Shown piece by piece: positions 1-7,986 of a stretch of 64,000 nt of DNA (position 1 is the stretch's first letter; every line of letters starts with the position of its first letter). The DNA is taken from the NCBI GenBank assembly GCA_022842165.1, contig JALHQC010000004.1, positions 1-64,000 on the forward strand, given 5' to 3'. Origin of the DNA: a bacterium. Its GTDB lineage: Bacteria; Pseudomonadota; Alphaproteobacteria; Rhizobiales; Aestuariivirgaceae. The translations under genes were made by a program, and so were the position numbers. The notes beneath the pieces were generated by a model, which saw nothing but the letters and a program-made list of their open reading frames with translations, was not told the DNA's origin and made no database searches.

Positions 1-47
1 ATGACCTTCCACTCAAACTCCGTAAGATCATAACGTCCGTGGCCCAT
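1..47 (-). CDS. IS5-family transposase, N-terminal fragment (cut by window edge)
   Basis: Only the first 15 codons lie in the window. The ATG is at 47-45 and the frame reads MGHGRYDLTEFEWKV. That matches the (R)YDLTDFEW opening of IS427-group IS5 transposases, which are DDE enzymes of roughly 250-280 residues, often expressed through a frameshift. The catalytic part lies outside the window, so whether the copy is intact or active cannot be judged. Confidence 0.7.
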   Translation of the reverse strand, partial: MGHGRYDLTEFEWKV

Positions 48-115
48 GGCAAACTCCTTTGCGGAGTTTGAATCAGCTTTCAGCCGATTTGCCTATCGTT
101 TATGAGTATACGACC
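1..115 (-). mobile_element. End of an IS5-family (IS427-like) insertion sequence
   Basis: Reading the minus strand from about position 115, the sequence begins GGTCGTATACTCATAAACG, which I remember as the terminal type of IS427-group elements. A transposase start follows at 47. The element is cut by the window edge, so the other end and the target duplication cannot be seen. A CTAG at 114-117 may be part of the target site. The boundary at 115 is inferred from the terminus-like motif. The element stops about 160 bp upstream of gmaS. Confidence 0.7.
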
Positions 116-152
116 TAGACTGGATCATGAAGCTGGAGCGTTTCCACTTGCA

Positions 153-223
153 CGTCATCCCCGCGAAAGCGGGGACCCCGCTTCCTCGAGCATAGCTGGG
201 CTCCCGCTTTCGCGGGGGTGACG
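153..223. repeat. Intergenic palindromic repeat, CGTCA-CCCC family
   Basis: Two arms begin and end with CGTCA/TGACG and each contains its own small palindrome (CCCCGCGAAAGCGGGG and CCCGCTTTCGCGGG). Transcribed, this would form a long, partly cruciform hairpin. Related elements occur at 32542-32628, 39381-39486 and 44517-44634. It sits between the IS end and gmaS and does not look like a protein-binding operator. Confidence 0.8.
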
Positions 224-276
224 GAATGAATTGAAGTGCCTTTAAAAATAACAAGACGACGGGAGTGAAACTAAAC

Positions 277-1581
277 ATGGGCGATCTCGCCAGCTACGCC
301 AAGGAACATGGCATCAAGTTCTTCCTCTTCAACTTCACCGATCTGTTCGGAGTGCAGCGGGCGAAGCTCGTGCCGGCCGAAATGGTCATGCGCATGCAGA
401 AGGCGGGTGCGGGCTTTGCGGGCTTCGCCACCTGGCTGGACCAGACGCCGGCCCATCCCGATATCCTCGTCATGCCCGATCCCAATTCGGTGATCCAGCT
501 TCCCTGGCGCCCGGAAGTCGCGTGGATGGCGGGCGAGCCGTGGATGAATGGCGAGCCGCTGGCGCAAAGCCCCCGCGTGGTGCTGAGGAAGCTCACCGAG
601 AAATACGCCAAGAACAACATGAAGCTGATGGCGGGCGTCGAGCCCGAGTTCCATCTCATCAATGCCGATGGCTCAGCCGTTTCCGACAGCCGCGATACGC
701 AGGAGAAGCCCTGCTACGACCAGGCCTCGATCATGCGGCGCCTGGACGTCATCGGCGAAATCTGCACGACGATGACACAGCTTGGCTGGGGCCCCTACCA
801 GAACGACCATGAGGATGCCAACGGCCAGTTCGAGATCAACTGGAACTTCAACGATGCGCTGACGACGGCCGACCAGCTGGCCTTCTTCAAGTTCATGGTG
901 AAGTCGATCGCCGAGAAGCACGGGCTTCGCGCCACCTTCATGCCGAAGCCCTTCATCAACCTCACCGGCAACGGCTGCCATGTGCACTTGTCCGTGTGGG
1001 ACAATGCGCGGAAGACCAACCTGTTCGAGGATGAAAAGGGCGAGCTTGGCGTTTCGCAACTCGGCTATCACTTCATCGGCGGCTTGATGAGCCATGCCGC
1101 GGCGATGACGGCCATCACCAACCCGACGGTCAACTCCTACAAGCGCATCAATGCGCCGCGCACGATTTCGGGTGCCACATGGTCGCCGTCCTCCATCACC
1201 TATGGCGGCAACAACCGCACGCATATGGTGCGCATTCCCGATGGCGGCCGCGCCGAATACCGGTTGCCGGACAATGCCGCCAACCCCTATCTGCTGCTGG
1301 CCTCGATCCTCGTTGCCGGCATGCACGGCGTCGAAGCGAAGATGGATCCGGGCAAGCGCCTCGACATCGACATGTATGCGCAAGGCCACACCATCAAGGA
1401 CGCCAAGAAGCTGCCGCTGAACCTTCTTGACGCACTTCGCAACTTCGAGGCCGATACCTATCTGCAGGAGGCGCTGGGCAAGGAGGTCTCGGCCGGCTAC
1501 CTCAAATTGAAGCACAATGAATGGAACCAGTATTGCCGTCACCTCACGCAATGGGAGCGCGACACGACGCTGGATTGTTAA
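277..1581 (+). CDS. gmaS: Gamma-glutamylmethylamide synthetase (glutamine synthetase family)
   Basis: A 434-residue glutamine-synthetase-fold protein. GmaS ligates methylamine to glutamate with ATP to give gamma-glutamylmethylamide, the first step of the N-methylglutamate pathway. The catalytic domain shows NGCHVHLSVW near residue 235 and NPTVNSYKRIN near residue 285, and the length fits GmaS/GlnT-type enzymes. The next four genes encode an N-methylglutamate-dehydrogenase-like complex, which favours GmaS over an ordinary glutamine synthetase. I chose the ATG at 277 because GGGAG lies 11-12 bases upstream; an in-frame GTG at 265 is possible. The mgsABC synthase genes that often accompany gmaS are not in view, and an IS lies just upstream. 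A GlnT-like ligase for another amine cannot be excluded. Confidence 0.8.
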   Translation: MGDLASYAKEHGIKFFLFNFTDLFGVQRAKLVPAEMVMRMQKAGAGFAGFATWLDQTPAHPDILVMPDPNSVIQLPWRPEVAWMAGEPWMNGEPLAQSPRVVLRKLTEKYAKNNMKLMAGVEPEFHLINADGSAVSDSRDTQEKPCYDQASIMRRLDVIGEICTTMTQLGWGPYQNDHEDANGQFEINWNFNDALTTADQLAFFKFMVKSIAEKHGLRATFMPKPFINLTGNGCHVHLSVWDNARKTNLFEDEKGELGVSQLGYHFIGGLMSHAAAMTAITNPTVNSYKRINAPRTISGATWSPSSITYGGNNRTHMVRIPDGGRAEYRLPDNAANPYLLLASILVAGMHGVEAKMDPGKRLDIDMYAQGHTIKDAKKLPLNLLDALRNFEADTYLQEALGKEVSAGYLKLKHNEWNQYCRHLTQWERDTTLDC

Positions 1582-1583
1582 TA

Positions 1584-1688
1584 CCCCACCCCCGCCCTTC
1601 GGGCGGACCCTCCCCGCTTCGCGAAGAGGGATGATTTCATCCTCCCTCGCTTCAGCGGGGGAGGTGGCGCGGAACGCGCCGGAGGGGG
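1584..1688. repeat. Palindromic repeat between gmaS and mgdA (CCCCACCC/CCTCCCC family)
   Basis: This starts CCCCACCC, contains two CCTCCC-GCTTC-GCG-type hairpins and ends with GGCGCG-GAAC-CGCGCC and GGAGGGGG. It fills almost the whole gap between the gmaS stop and the mgdA start. It resembles the copies at 23964, 27488 and 55572. As RNA it could stabilise or separate messages within the operon. Confidence 0.8.
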
Positions 1689-1705
1689 CAAGTGGCCAAG
1701 GGAAC

Positions 1706-2956
1706 ATGAAGTATTCCGTCTTTTCACTGCTGAAACACACGCTCTCGGGTCACAAGAACTGGGAGCCCGCGTGGCGTGATCCCGCGCCGAAGAAGGACTA
1801 TGACGTCGTCATCGTGGGCGGTGGCGGACATGGGCTGGCGACGGCCTATTACCTCGCCAAGGTGCATGGGGTGAAGAACGTCGCGGTGCTGGAGAAGGGC
1901 TGGCTCGGCTCCGGCAATATCGGGCGCAACACGACGATCATCCGCTCGAACTACATGCTGGCCGGCAACAACCCCTTCTATGAATTCTCGATGAAGCTGT
2001 GGGAAGGTCTCGAGCAGGACTTCAACTTCAACGCCATGGTCTCGCAGCGGGGCGTGTTGAACCTCTGCCACACGGATGCGCAGCGCGATGCTTTCGCCCG
2101 GCGCGGCAATGCGATGCGGATCGATGGCGTCGATGCTGAATTGCTCGACCGCGCGGCCGTGCGTGAGATGTATCCGTTCTTCGACTATGACAATGCGCGC
2201 TTCCCCATCAAGGGCGGACTGTTGCAGCGGCGGGGCGGCACGGTACGGCATGATGCGGTGGCCTGGGGCTATGCGCGCGGGGCCGATTCGCACGGCGTCG
2301 ATATCATCCAGAATTGCGAAGTGACCGGCATCCGGATCGAGAACGGCAAGGTCAAGGGCGTCGATACCAGCCGCGGCCCCATCGCCTGCGGCAAGCTCGG
2401 GCTTGCGGCGGCAGGCAATTCGTCCGAAGTGGCCGCGATGGCCGGCATGCGGCTGCCGATCGAAAGCCATGTCTTGCAGGCTTTTGTCTCCGAAGGACTG
2501 AAGCCCTATATCGAAGGCGTCGTGACGTTCGGCGCCGGGCACTTCTATGTCTCGCAGTCGGACAAGGGCGGGCTCGTGTTCGGCGGCGACATCGACGGCT
2601 ATAATTCCTATGCGCGGCGCGGCAACCTGCCGATGGTCGAGCATGTGGTGGAAGCCGGCGTCGCCATGATCCCGTCGATCGCGCGGGTGCGGGTGCTCAG
2701 GTCGTGGGGCGGCATCATGGACATGTCGATGGATGGTTCGCCCATCATCGACAAGACGCATATCGACGGCCTCTATCTCAATGCCGGCTGGTGTTATGGC
2801 GGCTTCAAGGCCACGCCCGCCTCCGGCTGGTGCTTCGCGCACACGATTGCCAAGGACGAACCCCACAAGCTCAACGCCGCCTATCGTCTGGACCGGTTCC
2901 GCACCGGTCATATGCTCGACGAAAAGGGCCAGGGCGCGACCCCGAACCTGCATTGA
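1706..2956 (+). CDS. mgdA: N-methylglutamate dehydrogenase subunit A / sarcosine oxidase beta-like
   Basis: A 416-residue FAD-dependent oxidoreductase of the DadA/SoxB family. A Rossmann FAD motif, VVIVGGGGHGLATAYYLA, lies near residues 33-50, followed by the SoxB signature LEKGWLGSGNIGRNTTIIRS. In the N-methylglutamate pathway this subunit helps oxidise N-methylglutamate to glutamate and a C1 unit carried to tetrahydrofolate. The same fold in heterotetrameric sarcosine oxidase demethylates sarcosine. The gene order beta, delta, alpha, gamma (soxBDAG = mgdABCD) and the upstream gmaS support the methylamine role, but substrate choice is inferred. The ATG at 1706 follows an AAGGGAA ribosome site. 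Confidence 0.8.
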   Translation: MKYSVFSLLKHTLSGHKNWEPAWRDPAPKKDYDVVIVGGGGHGLATAYYLAKVHGVKNVAVLEKGWLGSGNIGRNTTIIRSNYMLAGNNPFYEFSMKLWEGLEQDFNFNAMVSQRGVLNLCHTDAQRDAFARRGNAMRIDGVDAELLDRAAVREMYPFFDYDNARFPIKGGLLQRRGGTVRHDAVAWGYARGADSHGVDIIQNCEVTGIRIENGKVKGVDTSRGPIACGKLGLAAAGNSSEVAAMAGMRLPIESHVLQAFVSEGLKPYIEGVVTFGAGHFYVSQSDKGGLVFGGDIDGYNSYARRGNLPMVEHVVEAGVAMIPSIARVRVLRSWGGIMDMSMDGSPIIDKTHIDGLYLNAGWCYGGFKATPASGWCFAHTIAKDEPHKLNAAYRLDRFRTGHMLDEKGQGATPNLH

Positions 2957-2983
2957 TGATGGGACACACAGTGACAATTGCTT

Positions 2984-3143
2984 CTTCGTCTTCTCCCGCA
3001 GCGCGGGAGAAGAAGGGACCCGTTGCGATACGCAATGGGGAGATGAGGGGAAGCGCCGCAGGACATCGATTCGAACTCAGTGGTCCCTCACCTCTCCCAA
3101 GCTTCGCTTGGGCCCCTTTCCTCTCCCGCATAGCGGGAGAGGA
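2984..3143. repeat. Palindromic repeat cluster between mgdA and mgdB
   Basis: Several hairpins follow one another: CTTCTCCCG-CAGC-GCGGGAGAAG, CCCAAGC-TTC-GCTTGGG and CTCTCCCGC-ATA-GCGGGAGAG. The element occupies nearly all of the 205-bp gap between two genes that are otherwise tightly linked functionally. It looks like a mosaic repeat, not a gene. Confidence 0.75.
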
Positions 3144-3161
3144 CGGTTATGGAAGCTCAAC

Positions 3162-3443
3162 ATGCTGATCCCCTGCCCACATTGCGGAACGCGGCCCGTG
3201 GAGGAATTCACCTTCCTCGGCGATGCGTCCGTGAAGCGCCCGACGTCGAACGATCCTGCCTCGATGGACCAATGGTTCGACTACGTGTACCTGCGCGACA
3301 ACCCCAAGGGCCGCTTCGACGAATATGCCCATCATGCGGGCGGCTGCCGCGCCTGGCTCGTCGTGTCGCGCAATACGGCGACGCATGAGGTCTATGGCTG
3401 CGTGACGGCGCGTGACTACGCCAAGGCCGGAGGCAAGTCATGA
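3162..3443 (+). CDS. mgdB: N-methylglutamate dehydrogenase subunit B / sarcosine oxidase delta-like
   Basis: A 93-residue SoxD-family protein, the small subunit of the heterotetrameric oxidase. CPHCG near residue 5 and HHAGGC near residue 57 are the expected zinc-binding residues (three Cys and a His). The length is typical of the family. The last four bases overlap the start of mgdC (ATGA), indicating translational coupling and fixing the reading frame. The ATG at 3162 lies immediately after the palindromic repeat, so its ribosome site (GGAAGC) is weak. Confidence 0.8.
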   Translation: MLIPCPHCGTRPVEEFTFLGDASVKRPTSNDPASMDQWFDYVYLRDNPKGRFDEYAHHAGGCRAWLVVSRNTATHEVYGCVTARDYAKAGGKS

Positions 3444-6358
3444 CCTCCTTCCGGCTGGACAAGGGCGGTTTGATCGACCGTTCATCCGAACTGAACTTCA
3501 CCTTCGATGGCAAGGCCTTCACCGGGCACCAGGGCGATACGCTGGCTTCCGCGCTGATCGCCAATGGCGTTCACCTGATGGGACGCTCGTTCAAGTATCA
3601 CCGGCCGCGCGGTGTCATCTCGGCGGGAGCGTCGGAGCCCAATGCACTCGTCGAGCTGCGCGACGGCGGCCGCAAGGAAGCCAACACGCGCGCCACGATG
3701 GTCGAGCTTTATGACGGCCTCATCGCCAACAGCCAGAATCGCTGGCCCTCGCTCGATTTCGATCTGGGCGCCGTCAATTCGCTCGCGTCATCGATGTTCG
3801 TCGCGGGCTTCTACTACAAGACCTTCATGTGGCCGAAGAGCTTCTGGGAGAAGATCTACGAGCCGATCATCCGCAAGGCCGCTGGCTTGGGGACAGCCTC
3901 GAAGCTGCCCGATCCCGACAAGTACGAGAAGGCCTATGCGCATTGCGACATGCTGGTGATCGGCTCCGGCCCCACCGGGCTGATGGCAGCGCTTGCCGCG
4001 GCACGTTCAGGCGGCCGCGTGATCCTTGGCGACGAAGGGTCTGCACTCGGCGGTTCGCTGCTGTCCGAGCGCGAGGAGATCGCCGGTGTTTCCGGTTACA
4101 ACTGGGCGCAGGGCGTGCTGGCGGAACTCGCTTCCATGCCGAACGTCACGCTGATGCCGCGCACGACTGTTGTGGGCTGGTTCGACGGCAATATCTTCGG
4201 CGCCATCGAACGCGTGAACGATCATGTGATCGCACCCAGCCCTTATGAGCCGCGCCAGCGCTATTGGCGCATCATCGCGAAGAGGGCGGTGCTTGCGGCA
4301 GGTGCCGAAGAGCGCCCAGTGGCTTTCGGCGGCAACGACGTTCCGGGCGTGATGCTCGCATCCGCCATGCGCACCTATGCCAACCGCTACGCGGCGGCGG
4401 CGGGAAAATCGGTCGTCGTCTTCACCGGCAATGATTCAGGCTATCGCACCGCGCGCGACATGCAGGCCCATGGCGTTCACGTCGAGGCGATTATCGACTC
4501 GCGGACGGAGTCGAAGGCCGATGCCGGCGGCGTGCCGGTGCTCCGTGAGCGGATGATTGCGAACGTCTCTGGCGGCAAGGGCGTGGCCGGCGTCGAACTG
4601 ACCGACCATACGAAGATTTCCTGCGATGCGGTGGCGATGTCGGGGGGCTGGAGTCCCATCGTCAATCTCGCCTGCCATCGCGGCGCCAAGCCGGCGTGGA
4701 ATGAAGCGATCCTCGGCTTCGTGCCACCCGAAACCGGCAAGGCATTCGTGGCCGCAGGTTCCGCCGCGGGCCGCATGCTGCTGTCCGAATGTCTCGCCGA
4801 TGGCGCTTCCAAGGGTACGCTCGCCGGCAAGGCGCTTGCCGTTCCCAAATGCCGCGACGAGGCTTTCGCGGTCTCGCCGCTGTGGTGGGTGAAGCAATCG
4901 ACCGGCAAGGCCTTCGTCGACTACCAGAATGACTCGACCGCCAAGGACCTGCCGCTGGCCGCGCAGGAAGGCTACAAGGATATCGAACTCGCCAAGCGCT
5001 ACACGACGACCGGCATGGCGACCGACCAGGGCAAGCTCGGCAATGTGAATGCGATCGCCATCCTTGCGGAAGCGACGGGCAAGTCGATCGAGCAGGTGGG
5101 CACCACCACTTTCCGGCCCTTCTATACGCCGGTCGCCTTCGGTGCCTTCGCGGGGCCGTTCACAGGTCATCACTTCCAGCCGGTGCGCAAGACGCCGCTG
5201 CACGACTGGGCGGATGAACTGGGCGCGGTCTTTGTCGAGACCGGCCTCTGGATGCGCTCATCCTGGTTCCCGCTGGCGGGCGAGGACTGGCTGGCGTCTG
5301 CCTCGCGTGAGGTGCTGGCCACGCGCAATGGCGTCGGCATCTGCGATGTCTCGACGCTCGGCAAGATCGACGTTCAGGGCAGGGATGCGGGAGCCTTCCT
5401 CGACAGGCTTTATTGCAACACCTTCTCCACGCTCGCCGTGGGCAAGGCGCGCTATGGTCTGATGCTGCGGGAAGACGGCATCGTCTATGACGACGGCACC
5501 ACGTCCCGCCTTGCGGACGATCACTATGTGATGACGACGACGACGGCCAATGCGGCACGCGTCATGGCGCAGATGGAGTTTGCGCATCAGGCGCTGTTCC
5601 CCGAACTCGACGTCACCTATGTCTCGGTCACCGAGCAATGGGCGCAGATGGCGGTTGCCGGTCCGAAGTCGCGCGCCACGCTGCAGAAGATCGTCGACGA
5701 TCTCGTGATGAGTGACGAGACCGTGCCTTACATGGCGGCGAAGGAAGTGACCGTGCTGGGCGGCGTGCCGGCGCGGCTGTTCCGGCTCTCCTTCTCGGGC
5801 GAGCATGCCTATGAGCTCGCCGTTCCGGCGGATTACGGCAACATGGCGGCGCGCGCCATCTGTCAGGCGGGCGAGGAATTCGGCATCGTGCCCTATGGCG
5901 TCGAAGCGCTCTCCATCATGCGCGTCGAGAAGGGCCATGTGGCGGGCGGCGAGCTGAACGGCACGACCACGGCGGCGGACCTCGGGCTGGGCAAGATGAT
6001 GTCCACCAAGAAGGACTACATCGGCCGCATGATGGCGATGCGCGAGGGGCTGACGGACACCAACCGGCAATGCGTCGTCGGCATCCGCCCGGTTGAGCCT
6101 GGCGACCGTATCCGGTCCGGCGCGCATATCCTGAAGCTCGACGACAAGCCCTCGATGGCCAATGACCAGGGCTATCTCTCGTCGGTTGCCTGGTCGCCGA
6201 TGCTCAACATGTGGATCGCACTGGCGCTGGTTTCCAACGGGCGCGCGCGGCATGGCGAGCGGGTGCGCGTGTGGGACGGCTTGCGCGGCCACGAGACGAT
6301 CGGCGAAATCTGCGATCCTGTGCATTTCGACAGGGAGAACAAGAGACTTCATGCCTAA
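3440..6358 (+). CDS. mgdC: N-methylglutamate dehydrogenase subunit C / sarcosine oxidase alpha-like
   Basis: A 972-residue protein with the alpha-subunit architecture. The N-terminal SoxA domain shows GRSFKYHRPRGV near residue 53. A nucleotide-binding pyridine-disulfide-type domain has VIGSGPTGLMAALAAA near residue 172. The C-terminal part is GcvT/aminomethyltransferase-like from about residue 590 and would bind tetrahydrofolate. It would transfer the one-carbon group released from N-methylglutamate (or sarcosine) to folate. It overlaps mgdB by 4 bases and mgdD by 8 bases, so the three are translated together. Length and domain order are those of an intact protein. Confidence 0.82.
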   Translation: MTSFRLDKGGLIDRSSELNFTFDGKAFTGHQGDTLASALIANGVHLMGRSFKYHRPRGVISAGASEPNALVELRDGGRKEANTRATMVELYDGLIANSQNRWPSLDFDLGAVNSLASSMFVAGFYYKTFMWPKSFWEKIYEPIIRKAAGLGTASKLPDPDKYEKAYAHCDMLVIGSGPTGLMAALAAARSGGRVILGDEGSALGGSLLSEREEIAGVSGYNWAQGVLAELASMPNVTLMPRTTVVGWFDGNIFGAIERVNDHVIAPSPYEPRQRYWRIIAKRAVLAAGAEERPVAFGGNDVPGVMLASAMRTYANRYAAAAGKSVVVFTGNDSGYRTARDMQAHGVHVEAIIDSRTESKADAGGVPVLRERMIANVSGGKGVAGVELTDHTKISCDAVAMSGGWSPIVNLACHRGAKPAWNEAILGFVPPETGKAFVAAGSAAGRMLLSECLADGASKGTLAGKALAVPKCRDEAFAVSPLWWVKQSTGKAFVDYQNDSTAKDLPLAAQEGYKDIELAKRYTTTGMATDQGKLGNVNAIAILAEATGKSIEQVGTTTFRPFYTPVAFGAFAGPFTGHHFQPVRKTPLHDWADELGAVFVETGLWMRSSWFPLAGEDWLASASREVLATRNGVGICDVSTLGKIDVQGRDAGAFLDRLYCNTFSTLAVGKARYGLMLREDGIVYDDGTTSRLADDHYVMTTTTANAARVMAQMEFAHQALFPELDVTYVSVTEQWAQMAVAGPKSRATLQKIVDDLVMSDETVPYMAAKEVTVLGGVPARLFRLSFSGEHAYELAVPADYGNMAARAICQAGEEFGIVPYGVEALSIMRVEKGHVAGGELNGTTTAADLGLGKMMSTKKDYIGRMMAMREGLTDTNRQCVVGIRPVEPGDRIRSGAHILKLDDKPSMANDQGYLSSVAWSPMLNMWIALALVSNGRARHGERVRVWDGLRGHETIGEICDPVHFDRENKRLHA

Positions 6359-6938
6359 GTCACCCGCCAGGCCCAAAGCCGCCGCTGCGCCGGAGATCAT
6401 GCTGCCGCGCGTCTCGCCGCTGGCCGATGTCGCCATCCAGGGCCGCTTCGGCGCAGACAGGGGCGCACCCGGCGTCGAGTTCCGGGTGCGTCATCCCATG
6501 TCCATCGTCACGGTCATCGCCCGCCAGGGGCAGGGCAGCGCGGTGGCCGCCGCACTCGTACCCCACGCGCCGCAATGGGCGGGGCCGGACCAGTATTTCG
6601 TCATCGCCGAAGGTCGGGGCGAGGGCGCTCTCTACCGCGAGCTGAAATCGGCACTCGATGGCATCGCGTCGGTGTCGGACCAGAGCCATGGCCGCGTCAT
6701 CATCCGCATTTCGGGCGTGAAAGCGCGGGCCGTGCTGGCCAAGGGCACGCCGGTCGATCTCCATCCGGATGAATGTGCCATGGGGAAATCCGCGCTCACG
6801 CAGATGGCCCATGTCGGCGTCCACCTCACGCGCGTCGGCGAGAACGCCTTTGACCTTTCGGTCTTCCGTGGCTTTGCCGAAAGCTTCTGGGAGTGGATCA
6901 CCGAGCAAGCGGAAGAATTCGGCTACATGGTGCGGTAA
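6351..6938 (+). CDS. mgdD: N-methylglutamate dehydrogenase subunit D / sarcosine oxidase gamma-like
   Basis: A 195-residue SoxG-family protein, the gamma subunit that completes the heterotetramer. It is related to the C-terminal half of GcvT. The family-typical GKSALTQMAHVGVHL and a late FAESFWEWITEQAEEFGY segment are visible. It begins 8 bases inside mgdC and ends the cluster. About 180 bp without a recognisable gene or terminator follow. Confidence 0.78.
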   Translation: MPKSPARPKAAAAPEIMLPRVSPLADVAIQGRFGADRGAPGVEFRVRHPMSIVTVIARQGQGSAVAAALVPHAPQWAGPDQYFVIAEGRGEGALYRELKSALDGIASVSDQSHGRVIIRISGVKARAVLAKGTPVDLHPDECAMGKSALTQMAHVGVHLTRVGENAFDLSVFRGFAESFWEWITEQAEEFGYMVR

Positions 6939-7116
6939 GGCGAGGCCTGCGTGCAAGCCTAGCCTTGCTCAGGCGGCACCGGCCTGAACCGGACCTCGGT
7001 TGTATTCCCTTGGGTGAAAGCATTTGTCTTAAGGTAATATTCAATCTTCAGTAGCATCATGCGTCATTGTCTCTTGAAAATGCCTTGGTAGGCCCGGTTG
7101 GTGGCAGGGATCGAAA

Positions 7117-7716
7117 TTGAGCGAGCATGACTGGGACATGGACGACGCGCCGAGCAAGGTGTCTCGCGTGCTCTTCGGCCAGTATGCAAGAGCCGACCGT
7201 TCGACATGCCCATGCAGCGTCAAGAACGTCACGGTGGATGGTGCCGAATTCACATCGGCCGTCATGCCCGCGCATGATGAGGCTGTTGTCGCGACACTCG
7301 AACATCTGGGCCGGCTCGAGGGCCGCGCGGGCCGTGCCACCGGGAGCGGGTTCATGGTGCATTGGAACATCGACCCCGCCGAGCGAACCTCCTTCCTGAG
7401 CAAGCTCACCTGGCTCGATGATTATTTTCAGGGCAAGACATCCGACAGCCGCCAATATAACCGGCGAAAATTCGACGACGCGAAATCGGTCGTCACCCTC
7501 CTCGATGGGCGCCGCATTCCCTGCGAGATCATCGACCTGTCGCTATCGGGGGCCGGAGTCTCCATTCAGATGGTGCCGGACATCGGGTCCAAGATCTATC
7601 TTGGCAAAGTCCTCTGCGAAGTCATGCGGCATACCGACGAAGGCCTGGGCGTCCGGTTCCTCACGGGTTTTGGCAGCGACCTCATGTCAGAACTGCTCGA
7701 CGGAAGCGCGATCTGA
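7117..7716 (+). CDS. PilZ-domain protein, probably tandem PilZ
   Basis: A 199-residue protein. The C-terminal half carries a PilZ c-di-GMP-binding signature: RQYNRRKF (RxxxR-type) near residue 109 and DLSLSGAGVSI near residue 138. The N-terminal half (YARADRST..., NVTVDGAEF) looks like a second, degenerate PilZ domain without the arginine pair. No membrane segment is visible. Such proteins usually act as cytosolic c-di-GMP effectors for motility, polysaccharide or surface traits; the target here is unknown. The TTG at 7117 is preferred because AGGGA lies six bases upstream; an ATG at 7138 lacks a good site. It stands alone, with 270 bp lacking a recognisable gene after it. Confidence 0.72.
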   Translation: MSEHDWDMDDAPSKVSRVLFGQYARADRSTCPCSVKNVTVDGAEFTSAVMPAHDEAVVATLEHLGRLEGRAGRATGSGFMVHWNIDPAERTSFLSKLTWLDDYFQGKTSDSRQYNRRKFDDAKSVVTLLDGRRIPCEIIDLSLSGAGVSIQMVPDIGSKIYLGKVLCEVMRHTDEGLGVRFLTGFGSDLMSELLDGSAI

Positions 7717-7986
7717 AATCGGCTGGTCAGGCTCGTGAGCACGTATCCACGGCTTCGCGTTGAATGTGGTAGCTTTCCTACTCCGATAGTCGCGATATTG
7801 AAGCGTTGTCCTAACGTCGCTTTCTGCATTTGCTCCACTTCGGGGAACGACTTTCTTGACATGCTTACGAAGAAGTCGCCCTGGCACTGTGGCCTTGTCG
7901 CTGAACTTCCCTGTACTTATGATGCCGGAAGCAGATGTAGTTTGGAACTAAGGCCCGGCTCAGGCGGGGGAAATCCAAGTCCGCTC

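Noticed and set aside
1706-6938. Ordinary heterotetrameric sarcosine oxidase (soxBDAG) as the primary call
   Set aside because: Sequence alone cannot exclude it, but the adjacent gmaS and absence of glyA/purU-type sarcosine genes favour N-methylglutamate dehydrogenase.
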